Assembly: GCF_019976975.1 (NCBI RefSeq)
Contig: NZ_AP024630.1
Location: 4,526,001-4,590,000 of the forward strand
Source of the DNA: Arthrobacter sp. NtRootA1
GTDB taxonomy: Bacteria > Actinomycetota > Actinomycetes > Actinomycetales > Micrococcaceae
Direction of reading: 5' to 3'
Length of the DNA stretch: 64,000 bases
Shown piece after piece: positions 15,991-23,479 of the stretch (the stretch's first letter is position 1; each line of letters begins with the position of its first letter). The translations under genes and the position numbers were made by a program. Under the pieces are notes generated by a model. The model saw nothing but the letters and a program-made list of their open reading frames with translations, was not told where the DNA came from and made no database searches.

Positions 15991-17204
15991 ATCAGTGGGT
16001 GCGGTGTTAAGGACAAGCCAGCAGGACCGTGCGGAATAAGGACCGCTTTGGTTTCGTCCATGGTCAAAGGAACCGCTCCCGGACAGATTGCTTTACCGGC
16101 TATCCAACCAAGCTCCCGAATTGCCGCCGGGAGGCGGTGAGTAAGGCTGACCCAGTGGGATTGGATGTCGCGCCGGGCCAGATACTTCACCAAGTCCTTC
16201 ACTTCCGGTGTGGGTTTGAACGCCGGAAATCGGGCTGGCTTGAACGATCGGAGCCAGGAAGACAGTTCAGCCAAGGCTTGCTCGGTGGTCCAGAAGTCCG
16301 CACGGGATTCGTCGTCTGTTACCTCTGGAGATGCAGCCGCAGACGGCGTCCGAGACAGGAAGAGTTCGCGAATTTGCAGGCCTTCCTGGAGTGCTCCCCT
16401 CAGGGCGACGATGGGGCCGGCTGCCGCTTTGAGTCCAACAGCGCCAAACTGCCCATTCCCGGCATGGCCGGTGATGATGCAGACCGCTACGTGCAGGGGG
16501 CTGTCATCCTGCGGGATGAAGGCGAGGGTGAAGTCAACGCCCGCAGCGCGGGCAGAGTCCACGAGCAAGAACAAAGCCAGTGTCCCCTGCGAGTCACGTA
16601 CGTCTGCGGGCATCTCCTCGGCCACAAACTCGTTAAGCGGAGCCCTTCGACGCCATGCAGAAAGGAAGGCATCGCGCTCAATGACTTCTCCGATGCCGGA
16701 CACTTGTGCAAAGCGTTCCGCCGGACCCGAAGCGGCACCGTTCGGCGAAGGATCAAAGAACCCGCTCCATGGATCCCTGTCCGCAGATCCACCGGCCGTG
16801 TAGTCCACCGTTGGCGCCGGTACGTATGATTCCTGGCCAGTCAGCAAGTTGGTGGCCCGGTACCAGGGGAACTCAAAAGCGAGGGCAGAGGCGCGTCCCA
16901 ACCCTGCGCTGACAAAATCGATCTGCCCTTCCGTCTGATCCCTCGGAACAACAAGGTGTTCGACGTCGGCTTCGGCGGGCATTAAGGCGAAACGTTCTAC
17001 GGCCTCCCCTGCGCCCCGCGTTATGGAGGCCCGTTTCTTCACATCAAAAGCTCCGACGGCGGTTGCAAAACCCTCCCCACGTGGCCGCCCATTTGCGGGC
17101 GACGCTACGGTTCTCCAGAGCCCCACGTCGTTGGGTAAGTAGACGGTCGCCGAGGACACGAGTCCCAGCGACGGATCAAGCGTAAGTACGGGATCGACGC
17201 TCAT
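15987..17204 (-). CDS. YcaO-family protein in daptide locus
   Basis: 405 residues. The three ATP-binding YcaO stretches are present: 'RASITRGAGEAVERFALM' (about residues 57-75), 'VSGIGEVIERDAFLSAWRR' (about 163-181) and 'ALRGALQEGLQIRELFL' (about 265-281). The protein ends LSLTPHPLI, reminiscent of the Pro-rich C-terminus of azoline-forming YcaOs but without a full PxPxP. YcaO enzymes phosphorylate backbone amides to make azolines, thioamides or amidines. No E1-like or TfuA partner is in the window. The start at 17204 overlaps the methyltransferase stop; a longer start five codons upstream is less likely. Confidence 0.85.
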   Translation of the reverse strand: MSVDPVLTLDPSLGLVSSATVYLPNDVGLWRTVASPANGRPRGEGFATAVGAFDVKKRASITRGAGEAVERFALMPAEADVEHLVVPRDQTEGQIDFVSAGLGRASALAFEFPWYRATNLLTGQESYVPAPTVDYTAGGSADRDPWSGFFDPSPNGAASGPAERFAQVSGIGEVIERDAFLSAWRRRAPLNEFVAEEMPADVRDSQGTLALFLLVDSARAAGVDFTLAFIPQDDSPLHVAVCIITGHAGNGQFGAVGLKAAAGPIVALRGALQEGLQIRELFLSRTPSAAASPEVTDDESRADFWTTEQALAELSSWLRSFKPARFPAFKPTPEVKDLVKYLARRDIQSHWVSLTHRLPAAIRELGWIAGKAICPGAVPLTMDETKAVLIPHGPAGLSLTPHPLI

Positions 17205-18019
17205 CTGCCACCCACCCACAACTCGATGTCATTCAAGCCGGGTACCTGCGTTGCCAGTCGAACCGGACGACGCTCCAGGATGGTGAGGCCCTCCGCGAGT
17301 ACCTCTTCCTCGATGAGAGCGTTACTGACGAAGGCGATATCGCTCGAATACGCGGACGAGCGGTACGTACCTCCTTCATTGAAGCCAACGTGAATCATGG
17401 TTACGTGCCGGGCACCGTTGACCGGATCACGGCTTTCCACGGTGATGAGGAATGCGTCGTCGCCCAACGCTGAAATTGTGGTGCCGCCGTCGTGTCCTTC
17501 TGATGGATGGTGGCTGTCGGCGTTGAGTACCGTCAATAGGAAACGGCCGTCCGGCGCCAAGGCGTTGCGGACGCGGCGGAACAACTCCTTCCTGCCCAGA
17601 GTGTCCAGAAGCGTGATGGAACTGGCACCTAGAACGACGCAACCGAAGCCGCCGTCGACCTCAAACCGGGACATGTCCGCCTCGACCAATACTGTTGACA
17701 CTCCGCGGGGATTAAAGGCTTTGGTTGCGATCCTTTCTGCGAGCATTTCGAGCATTTCCGGGGAAGAATCGACGGCGGTCAGGGGTCTTCCGAGGGCAAG
17801 GAGCGGGCGGGTGATCCGGCCGGATCCTGCAGCCAACTCAAGGATGGGTCCGGTGGTTTGGCGGGCAGCGGCCAGGATCTCGGGAAGTTCGGTCAGGTCC
17901 CCGGCGGTGATCTGGTCGTAAAGGCGGGCCCCTGAAACGCTGTACAAATCCTCAGGAGGATCCAGGTGGCCAAGGACGCGCAGGATGGCATCAGCAGACT
18001 TGTCAGGTGGGGTATTCAT
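17201..18019 (-). CDS. mpaM: daptide-type SAM-dependent methyltransferase
   Basis: 272 residues, class I Rossmann methyltransferase: motif I 'ILELAAGSGRITRPLLALG' with the acidic residue of motif II at 'LTAVDSSPEMLEML', then 'GCVVLGASSITLLDT'. In the characterised daptide pathway this enzyme dimethylates the new C-terminal amine. The start at 18019 has GGAG upstream and follows an intercistronic hairpin after the last precursor gene; an upstream in-frame extension over the hairpin and precursor 3 is rejected. Coupled to the YcaO gene by ATGA. Confidence 0.85.
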   Translation of the reverse strand: MNTPPDKSADAILRVLGHLDPPEDLYSVSGARLYDQITAGDLTELPEILAAARQTTGPILELAAGSGRITRPLLALGRPLTAVDSSPEMLEMLAERIATKAFNPRGVSTVLVEADMSRFEVDGGFGCVVLGASSITLLDTLGRKELFRRVRNALAPDGRFLLTVLNADSHHPSEGHDGGTTISALGDDAFLITVESRDPVNGARHVTMIHVGFNEGGTYRSSAYSSDIAFVSNALIEEEVLAEGLTILERRPVRLATQVPGLNDIELWVGGR

Positions 18020-18058
18020 CAGCTCGTGTTCTCCGGGAGTTGGTAGGTGTCCGCGATA

Positions 18059-18095
18059 CACGCGGGCGGCAGCGAAGGGTCGCGCCACCCGCGTG
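18059..18095 (-). promoter_or_regulatory. intercistronic hairpin between precursor and enzyme genes
   Basis: Arms CACGCGGGCGGC (18059-18070) and GCCACCCGCGTG (18084-18095) pair with one mismatch, and an inner GCGA/TCGC pair extends the stem. There is no T-run, so it is more likely a partial attenuator or an mRNA-stabilising stem that keeps precursor mRNA in excess. The role is inferred. Confidence 0.5.
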
Positions 18096-18101
18096 CACAA
18101 C

Positions 18102-18239
18102 CTAGGTGGCGGCGATTCCGACGACGATGCCGGCGATGATGATGACGTCACCAACGCGGACATACCACGGTGTATCGTCCGGGGTGTCGAGGTTCTCCAG
18201 TTCTTCGATGCTCAGCTGAAGGTTCGAGGTTGCGATCAT
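18102..18239 (-). CDS. mpaA3: daptide precursor peptide 3
   Basis: 45 residues, start MIATSNLQLSIEELENLDTP. The leader motif LQLSIEELENLDTPDDTPW matches those of the two neighbouring peptides, and the C-terminal part is a hydrophobic Ile/Val/Gly/Ala stretch ending VVGIAAT with a terminal Thr, the residue that daptide enzymes convert to a diamine. AAAGGAG lies 8 nt upstream of the ATG. Core start is not certain; it probably lies just after the Pro-Asp-rich turn. Confidence 0.88.
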   Translation of the reverse strand: MIATSNLQLSIEELENLDTPDDTPWYVRVGDVIIIAGIVVGIAAT

Positions 18240-18302
18240 TGCGTTCTCCTTTCTTCTGTTGTGGATCGTCCTGTTCTTGGACTATTCGGTCTCCAGGACG
18301 GG

Positions 18303-18428
18303 TCAGGTGATGCTGACGGCGATAACGCCGATGGCAACTCCCTGGGACACTCCGATGAACCAGTTGTTGAAGTCCGGGGTATCCAGCGATTCGATTTCCT
18401 GGATGGAGATGTTGAGCTGTTTCTGCAT
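18303..18428 (-). CDS. mpaA2: daptide precursor peptide 2
   Basis: 41 residues, start MQKQLNISIQEIESLDTPDF. Leader motif LNISIQEIESLDTPD followed by a Trp-containing, Gly/Val/Ile-rich segment that ends VIAVSIT. Shares the leader pattern and terminal Thr with the two flanking peptides but has a different core, as expected for a multi-product RiPP. GGGAGGTG precedes the ATG by 7 nt. Confidence 0.88.
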   Translation of the reverse strand: MQKQLNISIQEIESLDTPDFNNWFIGVSQGVAIGVIAVSIT

Positions 18429-18477
18429 TTGCGTTCACCTCCCTTCATTGCGGGGTTGACTGGACGGCGCGGGTTCA

Positions 18478-18621
18478 TCAGGTGATGGTGACGGCGATCC
18501 CGATCAACGCAAGGCCCACGGTGACCCCGTGGATGCGTTCGCTCCAGTCGTCAGGGACATCGAGGCTTTCCAGTTCCTGGACGTTGAGATCCAAAGTCCT
18601 GGGTGCAGGCATGTTGCTCAT
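18478..18621 (-). CDS. mpaA1: daptide precursor peptide 1
   Basis: 47 residues, start MSNMPAPRTLDLNVQELESL. Leader motif LDLNVQELESLDVPDDW; the C-terminal hydrophobic stretch ends IGIAVTIT with terminal Thr. The ATG overlaps the dehydrogenase stop by 4 nt, so at least this precursor is translationally coupled to a modifying enzyme, while the other two have their own strong ribosome sites. A GGTGAGC lies upstream. Confidence 0.88.
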   Translation of the reverse strand: MSNMPAPRTLDLNVQELESLDVPDDWSERIHGVTVGLALIGIAVTIT

Positions 18622-19841
18622 GTGCTCACCCCCTTTCCCTTACCGCTGGTAGCTCGCCCACTGGGCCTGGCAAGTTCTTGTTGGTCGAGTGATGCCTCGA
18701 AGAGGACATGCTGGACCTGCATGGCATCAAGGCCCCGCAGCATCGGCAAGCCACCGCCCCAGTTTCGGAGGGCAGCGTCAGTAGTTTTCACCAATGCCTC
18801 CTGGCTGATGATGTCCATGCCAGCGATGCCCCACCGCCGCATCAATTCACTGATGCCCTTGGCCGGGTTGGGGTCCAGCGAAGGATCCGCTTCTACTACT
18901 ACGGACCAGAGCTTCAGAAGCCGGCCACCGTCACCCCAGGCTGCGCTTCCGTTGGCCACCTCCGCCCAGATGGGGCCGATGACGGAGGCAGTGGCGGTCA
19001 TCTTTCGAACTCCCGTGACATGGGCAAGTTCGTTGGCGACATACCAGTGCTTCGCTCCGTATGGGTCGCGGCCCACCAGCGCCCAACCGGTATGCGTCTC
19101 CATACTGAGGTGGGCAGCTATGAGCCGCAGCTCGGGCACATCCTCACGCATCAGCCGATTCCCGAGCCGGACAATCCGCACCAAAAGTGAGTAACCGTCG
19201 TCATCGAAAATGCTGGAACTGCTGCCAATCAAGGTCCCTGCCACCCGGAGGAATGCCTCGAGCAATCCTTCGAAGAGCAGGTGCGTGGGCAGGGTGGCGA
19301 GATTGCCGGCGTCGAGCACTGCTACGTCACCCGACAGGTGACGTGAGGCGATCAAACGGCGCCCGACGGAGGTGTCCAGGCACGCTACAGCGCTGACTTC
19401 GGCACCGGTCCCCACCGTTGACGGCATGAGGACGGTCCGGGGACGCTCATTTGGATAAGAAACGGGAGGCAGGACTATAAGGCCCGAGCGCTTGGCATGG
19501 CGTTCGACGAAGATCGTCAGGCTTGGGTCTGCGGTGAACAGCGCCGCGAGTTTCACGGCGTCCATCACGGAACCGCCGCCAAGTCCCACAACGGTCTGAA
19601 TTCGATGCTGGCGAATGAACCTGCCTACATGCCGCAGTGTCTCTACGGTGACGGGGGCCGCGTTCAGCTCCAGGGTTGGCGCTCCACTCAAGTCGCCGGC
19701 CAAGAGGGCATCTCTTTGTCCCGCAAGCGTTTTGTCCACCACCAGTCCGGTCCGGCCCCGCGTGAGTCCGCCAACGTACTTGGGCGCGATTCCTTCCCCC
19801 AGAACGACGCAACGCGTCCGCCAGACGCGGTCGGCGGTCAT
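18618..19841 (-). CDS. mpaB: daptide-type dehydrogenase (iron-ADH fold)
   Basis: 407 residues with the group III alcohol dehydrogenase fold: NAD-binding 'VVGLGGGSVMDAVKLAALF' (about residues 84-102) and 'MPSTVGTGAEVSAVACLDTS'. In daptide biosynthesis the enzyme oxidises the side-chain hydroxyl of the C-terminal Thr, leading to decarboxylation and a ketone. The usual metal ligands are not evident: where D-x3-H is expected I read 'FEGLLEAFLRVAG', and the later His pair is also changed, so metal dependence is doubtful. Coupled by ATGA to the aminotransferase and to precursor 1. Confidence 0.82.
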   Translation of the reverse strand: MTADRVWRTRCVVLGEGIAPKYVGGLTRGRTGLVVDKTLAGQRDALLAGDLSGAPTLELNAAPVTVETLRHVGRFIRQHRIQTVVGLGGGSVMDAVKLAALFTADPSLTIFVERHAKRSGLIVLPPVSYPNERPRTVLMPSTVGTGAEVSAVACLDTSVGRRLIASRHLSGDVAVLDAGNLATLPTHLLFEGLLEAFLRVAGTLIGSSSSIFDDDGYSLLVRIVRLGNRLMREDVPELRLIAAHLSMETHTGWALVGRDPYGAKHWYVANELAHVTGVRKMTATASVIGPIWAEVANGSAAWGDGGRLLKLWSVVVEADPSLDPNPAKGISELMRRWGIAGMDIISQEALVKTTDAALRNWGGGLPMLRGLDAMQVQHVLFEASLDQQELARPSGRATSGKGKGVST

Positions 19842-21118
19842 GCGAACACTCCGTCGCGCTCAGCTTTTGTTATCCCGGCTTGAATGGCTGTGTGGAGTTC
19901 CTCGAAGTTCTCCGTGGTGTAGATCAGCGCAGGAAGGAGTTGAATCCGTCCAGGCCCGGGCTGCACAATGGCGCCTGCTTGATGAATTCGCCTGACGACG
20001 GCCATGACCTGGTTCGGTGATAGGGGCAGCCCCTTGTCCGACTGGAGCTTGATGCCCCGCATGCAGCCCCGGCCTGAGGATCCGCCCACCACTGGATTGC
20101 TTCGGAGTCTGGAAATGAGCTCGTCCAGGGCTGCTGACACCCGCTGAGTCAGGGCGTGGTGATCCAGCCTTTTCATCTCGGAAATCGTGCTGAGAAGCGC
20201 AGCGCAGGCAGCTGGAGTTCCGGCTTGGGTTTCGCCGTGGACAAAGATGGCCTCGTTCACATCGAAGAGCCGGGTTACGCGTGGGCCGATCAGCAGCGCG
20301 GCGCATGCGCTTGTGCCGTTGGTCAGACCCTTTGAAGTGACAACGACGTCCGGAGCGTGCCGCCACTTATCTGAAGCGAACCACCCTTCAACCCTGCCGA
20401 ACCCTGTGGCGACTTCGTCAGCGACAACAAGGAACCCATGCTCCTCCCTGTGCCTGAGGACTGCGGCCACGAAAGCGTCCGGCACAAATTCCGCGCCTGA
20501 ACCAAGGACGGGCTCAATGACGATCGCCGCGACGCGGTGTCCCTCCCGTGTCAGGAGTCGGGCCAGCTCCGCGCCGTCGTCGTCGAACCGGATATGCCGG
20601 ACGTTCCGCCTGTCCACTCCATACACCGCTTGGCCGAGGTCGTCGCCGCTGAGTGCCTGACTGCCATAGGTGAGCCCGTGGTAGCTGCCACTCAGCCCGA
20701 TGATGAGTTTGCGTTCGGGTTGCTTGTCCAGGACAAAGTAGTGGCGGGCCAGCTTCATGACGGCGTCGTTGGCGGCGCTGCCTGACGTGGAGAAGAGAAC
20801 TCGCTGGAACTTGTGGGTGGGCAGTTCAAGGAGTGCTTTGGATGCCTCGAGGGCTCTGCTGTGCGCCGTCCGGAAGAGCGGGAGGTAGGACGCTGTTTCC
20901 AGTTCCTTGGTTATGGCCCCGGCAATCTGTGCATTGCCGTAGCCGAGGTTCGCGTTCCACAGGCCGCTCTTCGCGCAGAGACGTCGTTGCCCGTCCTCGA
21001 AAGTTACATGGACCCCTTGGGCGCTGACGGCTGTGTAACTTGTTGCTTCGAAACCGTTCTGACTGACGAGTGGGACCCAGAGCGGGAGCTGTGTCTTGGG
21101 CGTTGAGGATACGCTCAT
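19838..21118 (-). CDS. mpaD: daptide-type class III aminotransferase
   Basis: 426 residues, fold type I PLP enzyme. 'FSTSGSAANDAVMKLARHYF' binds the cofactor phosphate, 'IGLSGSYHGLTYGSQALSG' stacks the ring, 'VADEVATGFGRVEGW' holds the Asp and 'VVTSKGLTNG' the Schiff-base Lys. In daptides the enzyme aminates the ketone left by the dehydrogenase, giving the second amine. ATGA overlaps on both sides tie it to the recognition protein and dehydrogenase genes. Confidence 0.87.
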   Translation of the reverse strand: MSVSSTPKTQLPLWVPLVSQNGFEATSYTAVSAQGVHVTFEDGQRRLCAKSGLWNANLGYGNAQIAGAITKELETASYLPLFRTAHSRALEASKALLELPTHKFQRVLFSTSGSAANDAVMKLARHYFVLDKQPERKLIIGLSGSYHGLTYGSQALSGDDLGQAVYGVDRRNVRHIRFDDDGAELARLLTREGHRVAAIVIEPVLGSGAEFVPDAFVAAVLRHREEHGFLVVADEVATGFGRVEGWFASDKWRHAPDVVVTSKGLTNGTSACAALLIGPRVTRLFDVNEAIFVHGETQAGTPAACAALLSTISEMKRLDHHALTQRVSAALDELISRLRSNPVVGGSSGRGCMRGIKLQSDKGLPLSPNQVMAVVRRIHQAGAIVQPGPGRIQLLPALIYTTENFEELHTAIQAGITKAERDGVFA

Positions 21119-22134
21119 CGGGTTGCGCCGATGAGGTCGATGCCCAGCTGTTCGAACTGGTTCAAGACCGCCGTCACGGCACCGGCTGCCACGGATTCGG
21201 AGACGTTGAGGGCTGGCCCTATGACTGCAGCGGCTGCGTGGGCGTCCCGGAAGTTCGAGACGGCCTCGATGATAGTGGCCGCGTCAATCCCGATTCTGAA
21301 GATGCGGCCGGACGTGGTGTCCAAAAGACTGTGCTCACCACCGTGCCGAATGATGAACGGTGCGCCTGGCGATGGCAGCTCGCCATCTGCGGAGGCTCCG
21401 TAAAGGCTTAGGCCGAAGCCAGCAAGCTGAGTGCTGGCACGGTCCTCCCGGGGTATGAACTTCCAGGCATCCAATGCTGCAAGGTAGCGCGGGATCCATG
21501 GCCTGGTTGCCAGCGAGTCGCGAACGCTCCGGGGGTCGCGTATCGAAGCAACCACAGCCTCGGGCTGAAGCGCGAGCGATTTTCTTTGGAGATCGTGAAA
21601 GGGATCGCCGATTCGGCCGATCTTAGCGCCGTACGGACCGCTGAGGACTGTTCCGTCGGCCGCTATGTGCAGCCTCGCAAGATGTTGGGAGCTTTGTCCG
21701 GCCAACAATCCGCGTTCTGCCAAGACTGCGTTGACCTCGATGAGCTGCCGAATAAAGTGGCCCGAACGGCGGGCTTCGTCGGCGTCGTCGAAGAATGCCA
21801 GCCAGTCATCATCGGAGGTGATGCGGACAAGCGTGACCCCCACAAGATTCACGAAGGGAATGGCTACGTAGTCCTGGATCTCCAGGCTGAGCGTGCCGTC
21901 CACCAGGAGCTCTTCCCCGGAAACATCGAAAGTCCCGGACACCGGAATAAGGCGTTCATCGTCCGCATCACCGTTCAGGACAAGAACAACGCATTGCTCA
22001 CCTGCAAGCTCCTTCGCGTACGGCACATGCTCGGAATTCTCAACAAAAATTGTGCATCCGGGAATTCGCCCGGGGATCCCGGTGATCCACTGATCTACCG
22101 CCGCGGCAGTGGTCTGTTGTTCGTTCAGCGTCAA
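21115..22134 (-). CDS. mpaC: daptide-type RiPP recognition protein
   Basis: 339 residues from a TTG at 22134 preceded by GGGGGTTGGG. No catalytic motif is seen. The C-terminal quarter ('SLLDTTSGRIFRIGIDAATI' through 'VLNQFEQLGIDLIG') has the pattern of a PqqD-like winged helix, which fits a RiPP recognition element that binds the leader motif. The N-terminal part is unassigned. First gene of the operon, overlapping the aminotransferase by 4 nt; the repeat array at 22256-22327 lies upstream. Confidence 0.72.
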   Translation of the reverse strand: MTLNEQQTTAAAVDQWITGIPGRIPGCTIFVENSEHVPYAKELAGEQCVVLVLNGDADDERLIPVSGTFDVSGEELLVDGTLSLEIQDYVAIPFVNLVGVTLVRITSDDDWLAFFDDADEARRSGHFIRQLIEVNAVLAERGLLAGQSSQHLARLHIAADGTVLSGPYGAKIGRIGDPFHDLQRKSLALQPEAVVASIRDPRSVRDSLATRPWIPRYLAALDAWKFIPREDRASTQLAGFGLSLYGASADGELPSPGAPFIIRHGGEHSLLDTTSGRIFRIGIDAATIIEAVSNFRDAHAAAAVIGPALNVSESVAAGAVTAVLNQFEQLGIDLIGATR

Positions 22135-22173
22135 TTACCCAACCCCCAATAGTTGTGCACGTTCCTGTGGGCG

Positions 22174-22213
22174 GCCCTCGATGCTTGCTCGAGGGCTCGT
22201 CCTTGAGAAGGAC
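22174..22213 (-). promoter_or_regulatory. two hairpins in the 5' leader of the daptide operon
   Basis: GCCCTCGA (22174-22181) pairs with TCGAGGGC (22189-22196), and GTCCTT pairs with AAGGAC at about 22199-22213. Both lie between the repeat array and the first start codon of the operon. They may stabilise or attenuate the transcript; neither has a T-run. Confidence 0.4.
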
Positions 22214-22255
22214 ACTATGGGCGCGCTGAACGGACCTGCCGCGAAAAACTGGAAC

Positions 22256-22327
22256 TAGGTGGCGAAAGGGCCAAAATTAGGTGGTGTTAGGGGCCACCTA
22301 GGTGCTGGCTCAAGGGGGTCTAGGTGG
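22256..22327. repeat. four TAGGTG repeats with ~22-bp period, probable operator array
   Basis: TAGGTGG at 22256, 22278 and 22321 and TAGGTGC at 22299: intervals 22, 21 and 22 bp, that is, about two helical turns. Three of the units are followed by an AGGG 10-14 bp on. The third unit overlaps an inverted copy, CCACCTAGGTG. The array sits 120-190 bp upstream of the daptide operon start and beside the convergent end of the DUF5655 gene. A same-face regulator array is the natural reading, but no cognate regulator is in the locus. Confidence 0.6.
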
Positions 22328-22353
22328 TAGCTGAGCTGTACGCCGTCTGGACG

Positions 22354-22704
22354 CTACTTCGCTGTCACGGTCAGCCCATAGGCCGCTTTGACCCAGCCCA
22401 GGAACTCGGCATCGAGATCTCGCGGTGAGCCCAGCACGAACTCGTGATGCCATCGGGAAGCCGAGACCTGCTGCGACCGATGCAAGCGATCCGTATCCAA
22501 GGCATGGTCCAAGACCACGTTGACCAGAAGACCGCCCTTACGCGGATGGATACCAAGAAATGCGCGGCCGTTCATGACGTGGAACGACGTCTGCTTTTCC
22601 TCAACGTCAAACGGGCCCACCGACGTCAGGGCTTCCACTAACGCTGCGAGAACTTCAGAGGAAACGGAATCGCCATCAATGCGTTCACGAGCTGTCCGAG
22701 CCAT
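22354..22704 (-). CDS. DUF5655-type protein
   Basis: 116 residues with the pattern 'SVGPFDVEEKQTSFHVMNGR', 'AFLGIHPRKGGLLVNVVLDH' and 'RWHHEFVLGSPRDLDAEFLG', 'WVKAAYGLT', which matches the DUF5655 family of unknown function (a small alpha/beta domain, sometimes fused to DNA-related domains). Monocistronic by position. Its gene end faces the daptide promoter region. No catalytic residues can be assigned. Confidence 0.7.
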   Translation of the reverse strand: MARTARERIDGDSVSSEVLAALVEALTSVGPFDVEEKQTSFHVMNGRAFLGIHPRKGGLLVNVVLDHALDTDRLHRSQQVSASRWHHEFVLGSPRDLDAEFLGWVKAAYGLTVTAK

Positions 22705-22848
22705 GGAGAAAGCCTACGCGCAACCGAACACATGACGCATGGGACGTTATCCCAGGCGCGCCACACTTCGGCGGGAAGCCCGGGGTGCCGAGCCGTCGGA
22801 GAGGGTGGCGTGAGTCTACCCTTCGCGCTCTAGAAGTGCGGTTCCCGG

Positions 22849-23373
22849 TTAGTGCCCGAACATCTCCAGGCAGCCGCCGTCCATGATGCTCCCACCGGTC
22901 TCCACTGTGGCCGGGCCCGTGAGCGGAACATACCCGTACAGGCAGCCCCCGCTGGGTACTGTGACCCCGAACCTGACGCCGTTGCCGCCGTCGTCCGTCT
23001 GTACTTCCTTGAGGCTTAAGGCTGTGAACGCGGTTTCGACGTCATCGGCGTTTGCTGGCCTCGTGAGCGCATCCAGCGCTTGGCGCGCGGGACCGACGTG
23101 CGCGTCAAGCTGTGCGAGCATTTCCGGGGTCAACTTCCTGCGTTGACGGTAGGTTTCGTTCGCTGCCATGGCCGCTTCGCCGTCGTACTGCACACAGTTG
23201 CTGTCCGTCCGAAGTTCCGTGCCGGCGCTCGGGCAAGCGGCGGTTGGCGTCGGAGAGGGGCTGGTTGAGGTTGAGGCCGCCGTCCCCGGCACTGCGCACC
23301 CCACCACTGCGGAAAGCACGACGGCGGTAATGGTGAGTGCCGCTGGCACCGGCCATGATCCTGGTTTCCCCAT
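22849..23373 (-). CDS. putative lipoprotein
   Basis: 174 residues with signal MGKPGSWPVPAALTITAVVL and lipobox 'VVGCAV' near residue 26. A Ser/Thr/Pro linker (TSTSPSPTPT) follows, then a folded domain with paired Cys ('TACPSAG', 'SNCVQYD', 'GGCLYGYV', 'GGCLEMFGH') that could form two disulfides. Expected to be membrane-anchored on the outside. Family not recognised. Divergent from the small membrane gene at 23480. Confidence 0.72.
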   Translation of the reverse strand: MGKPGSWPVPAALTITAVVLSAVVGCAVPGTAASTSTSPSPTPTAACPSAGTELRTDSNCVQYDGEAAMAANETYRQRRKLTPEMLAQLDAHVGPARQALDALTRPANADDVETAFTALSLKEVQTDDGGNGVRFGVTVPSGGCLYGYVPLTGPATVETGGSIMDGGCLEMFGH

Positions 23374-23479
23374 CCAAGGGACCTTACGGGAAGAGTTGTG
23401 CGCCGGGCAGTTAATTTGTCCAACGATTTGAATATGTTACTTTGAGTTCCGCATCGTCGAACGATTTTGGGGGAAATCA

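Noticed and set aside
18020..18163. In-frame N-terminal extension of the daptide methyltransferase
   Set aside because: It runs through the hairpin and precursor 3 in another frame; the start at 18019 has a ribosome site and gives normal length.
18148..18485. Open frames on both strands overlapping the precursor peptides
   Set aside because: The three short minus-strand frames with shared leader motif, ribosome sites and terminal Thr explain the region; the other frames are Arg/Pro-rich shadows.
22256..22327. Replication iterons
   Set aside because: Phased repeats can mark plasmid origins, but there is no rep gene and the array sits in the promoter region of an operon.
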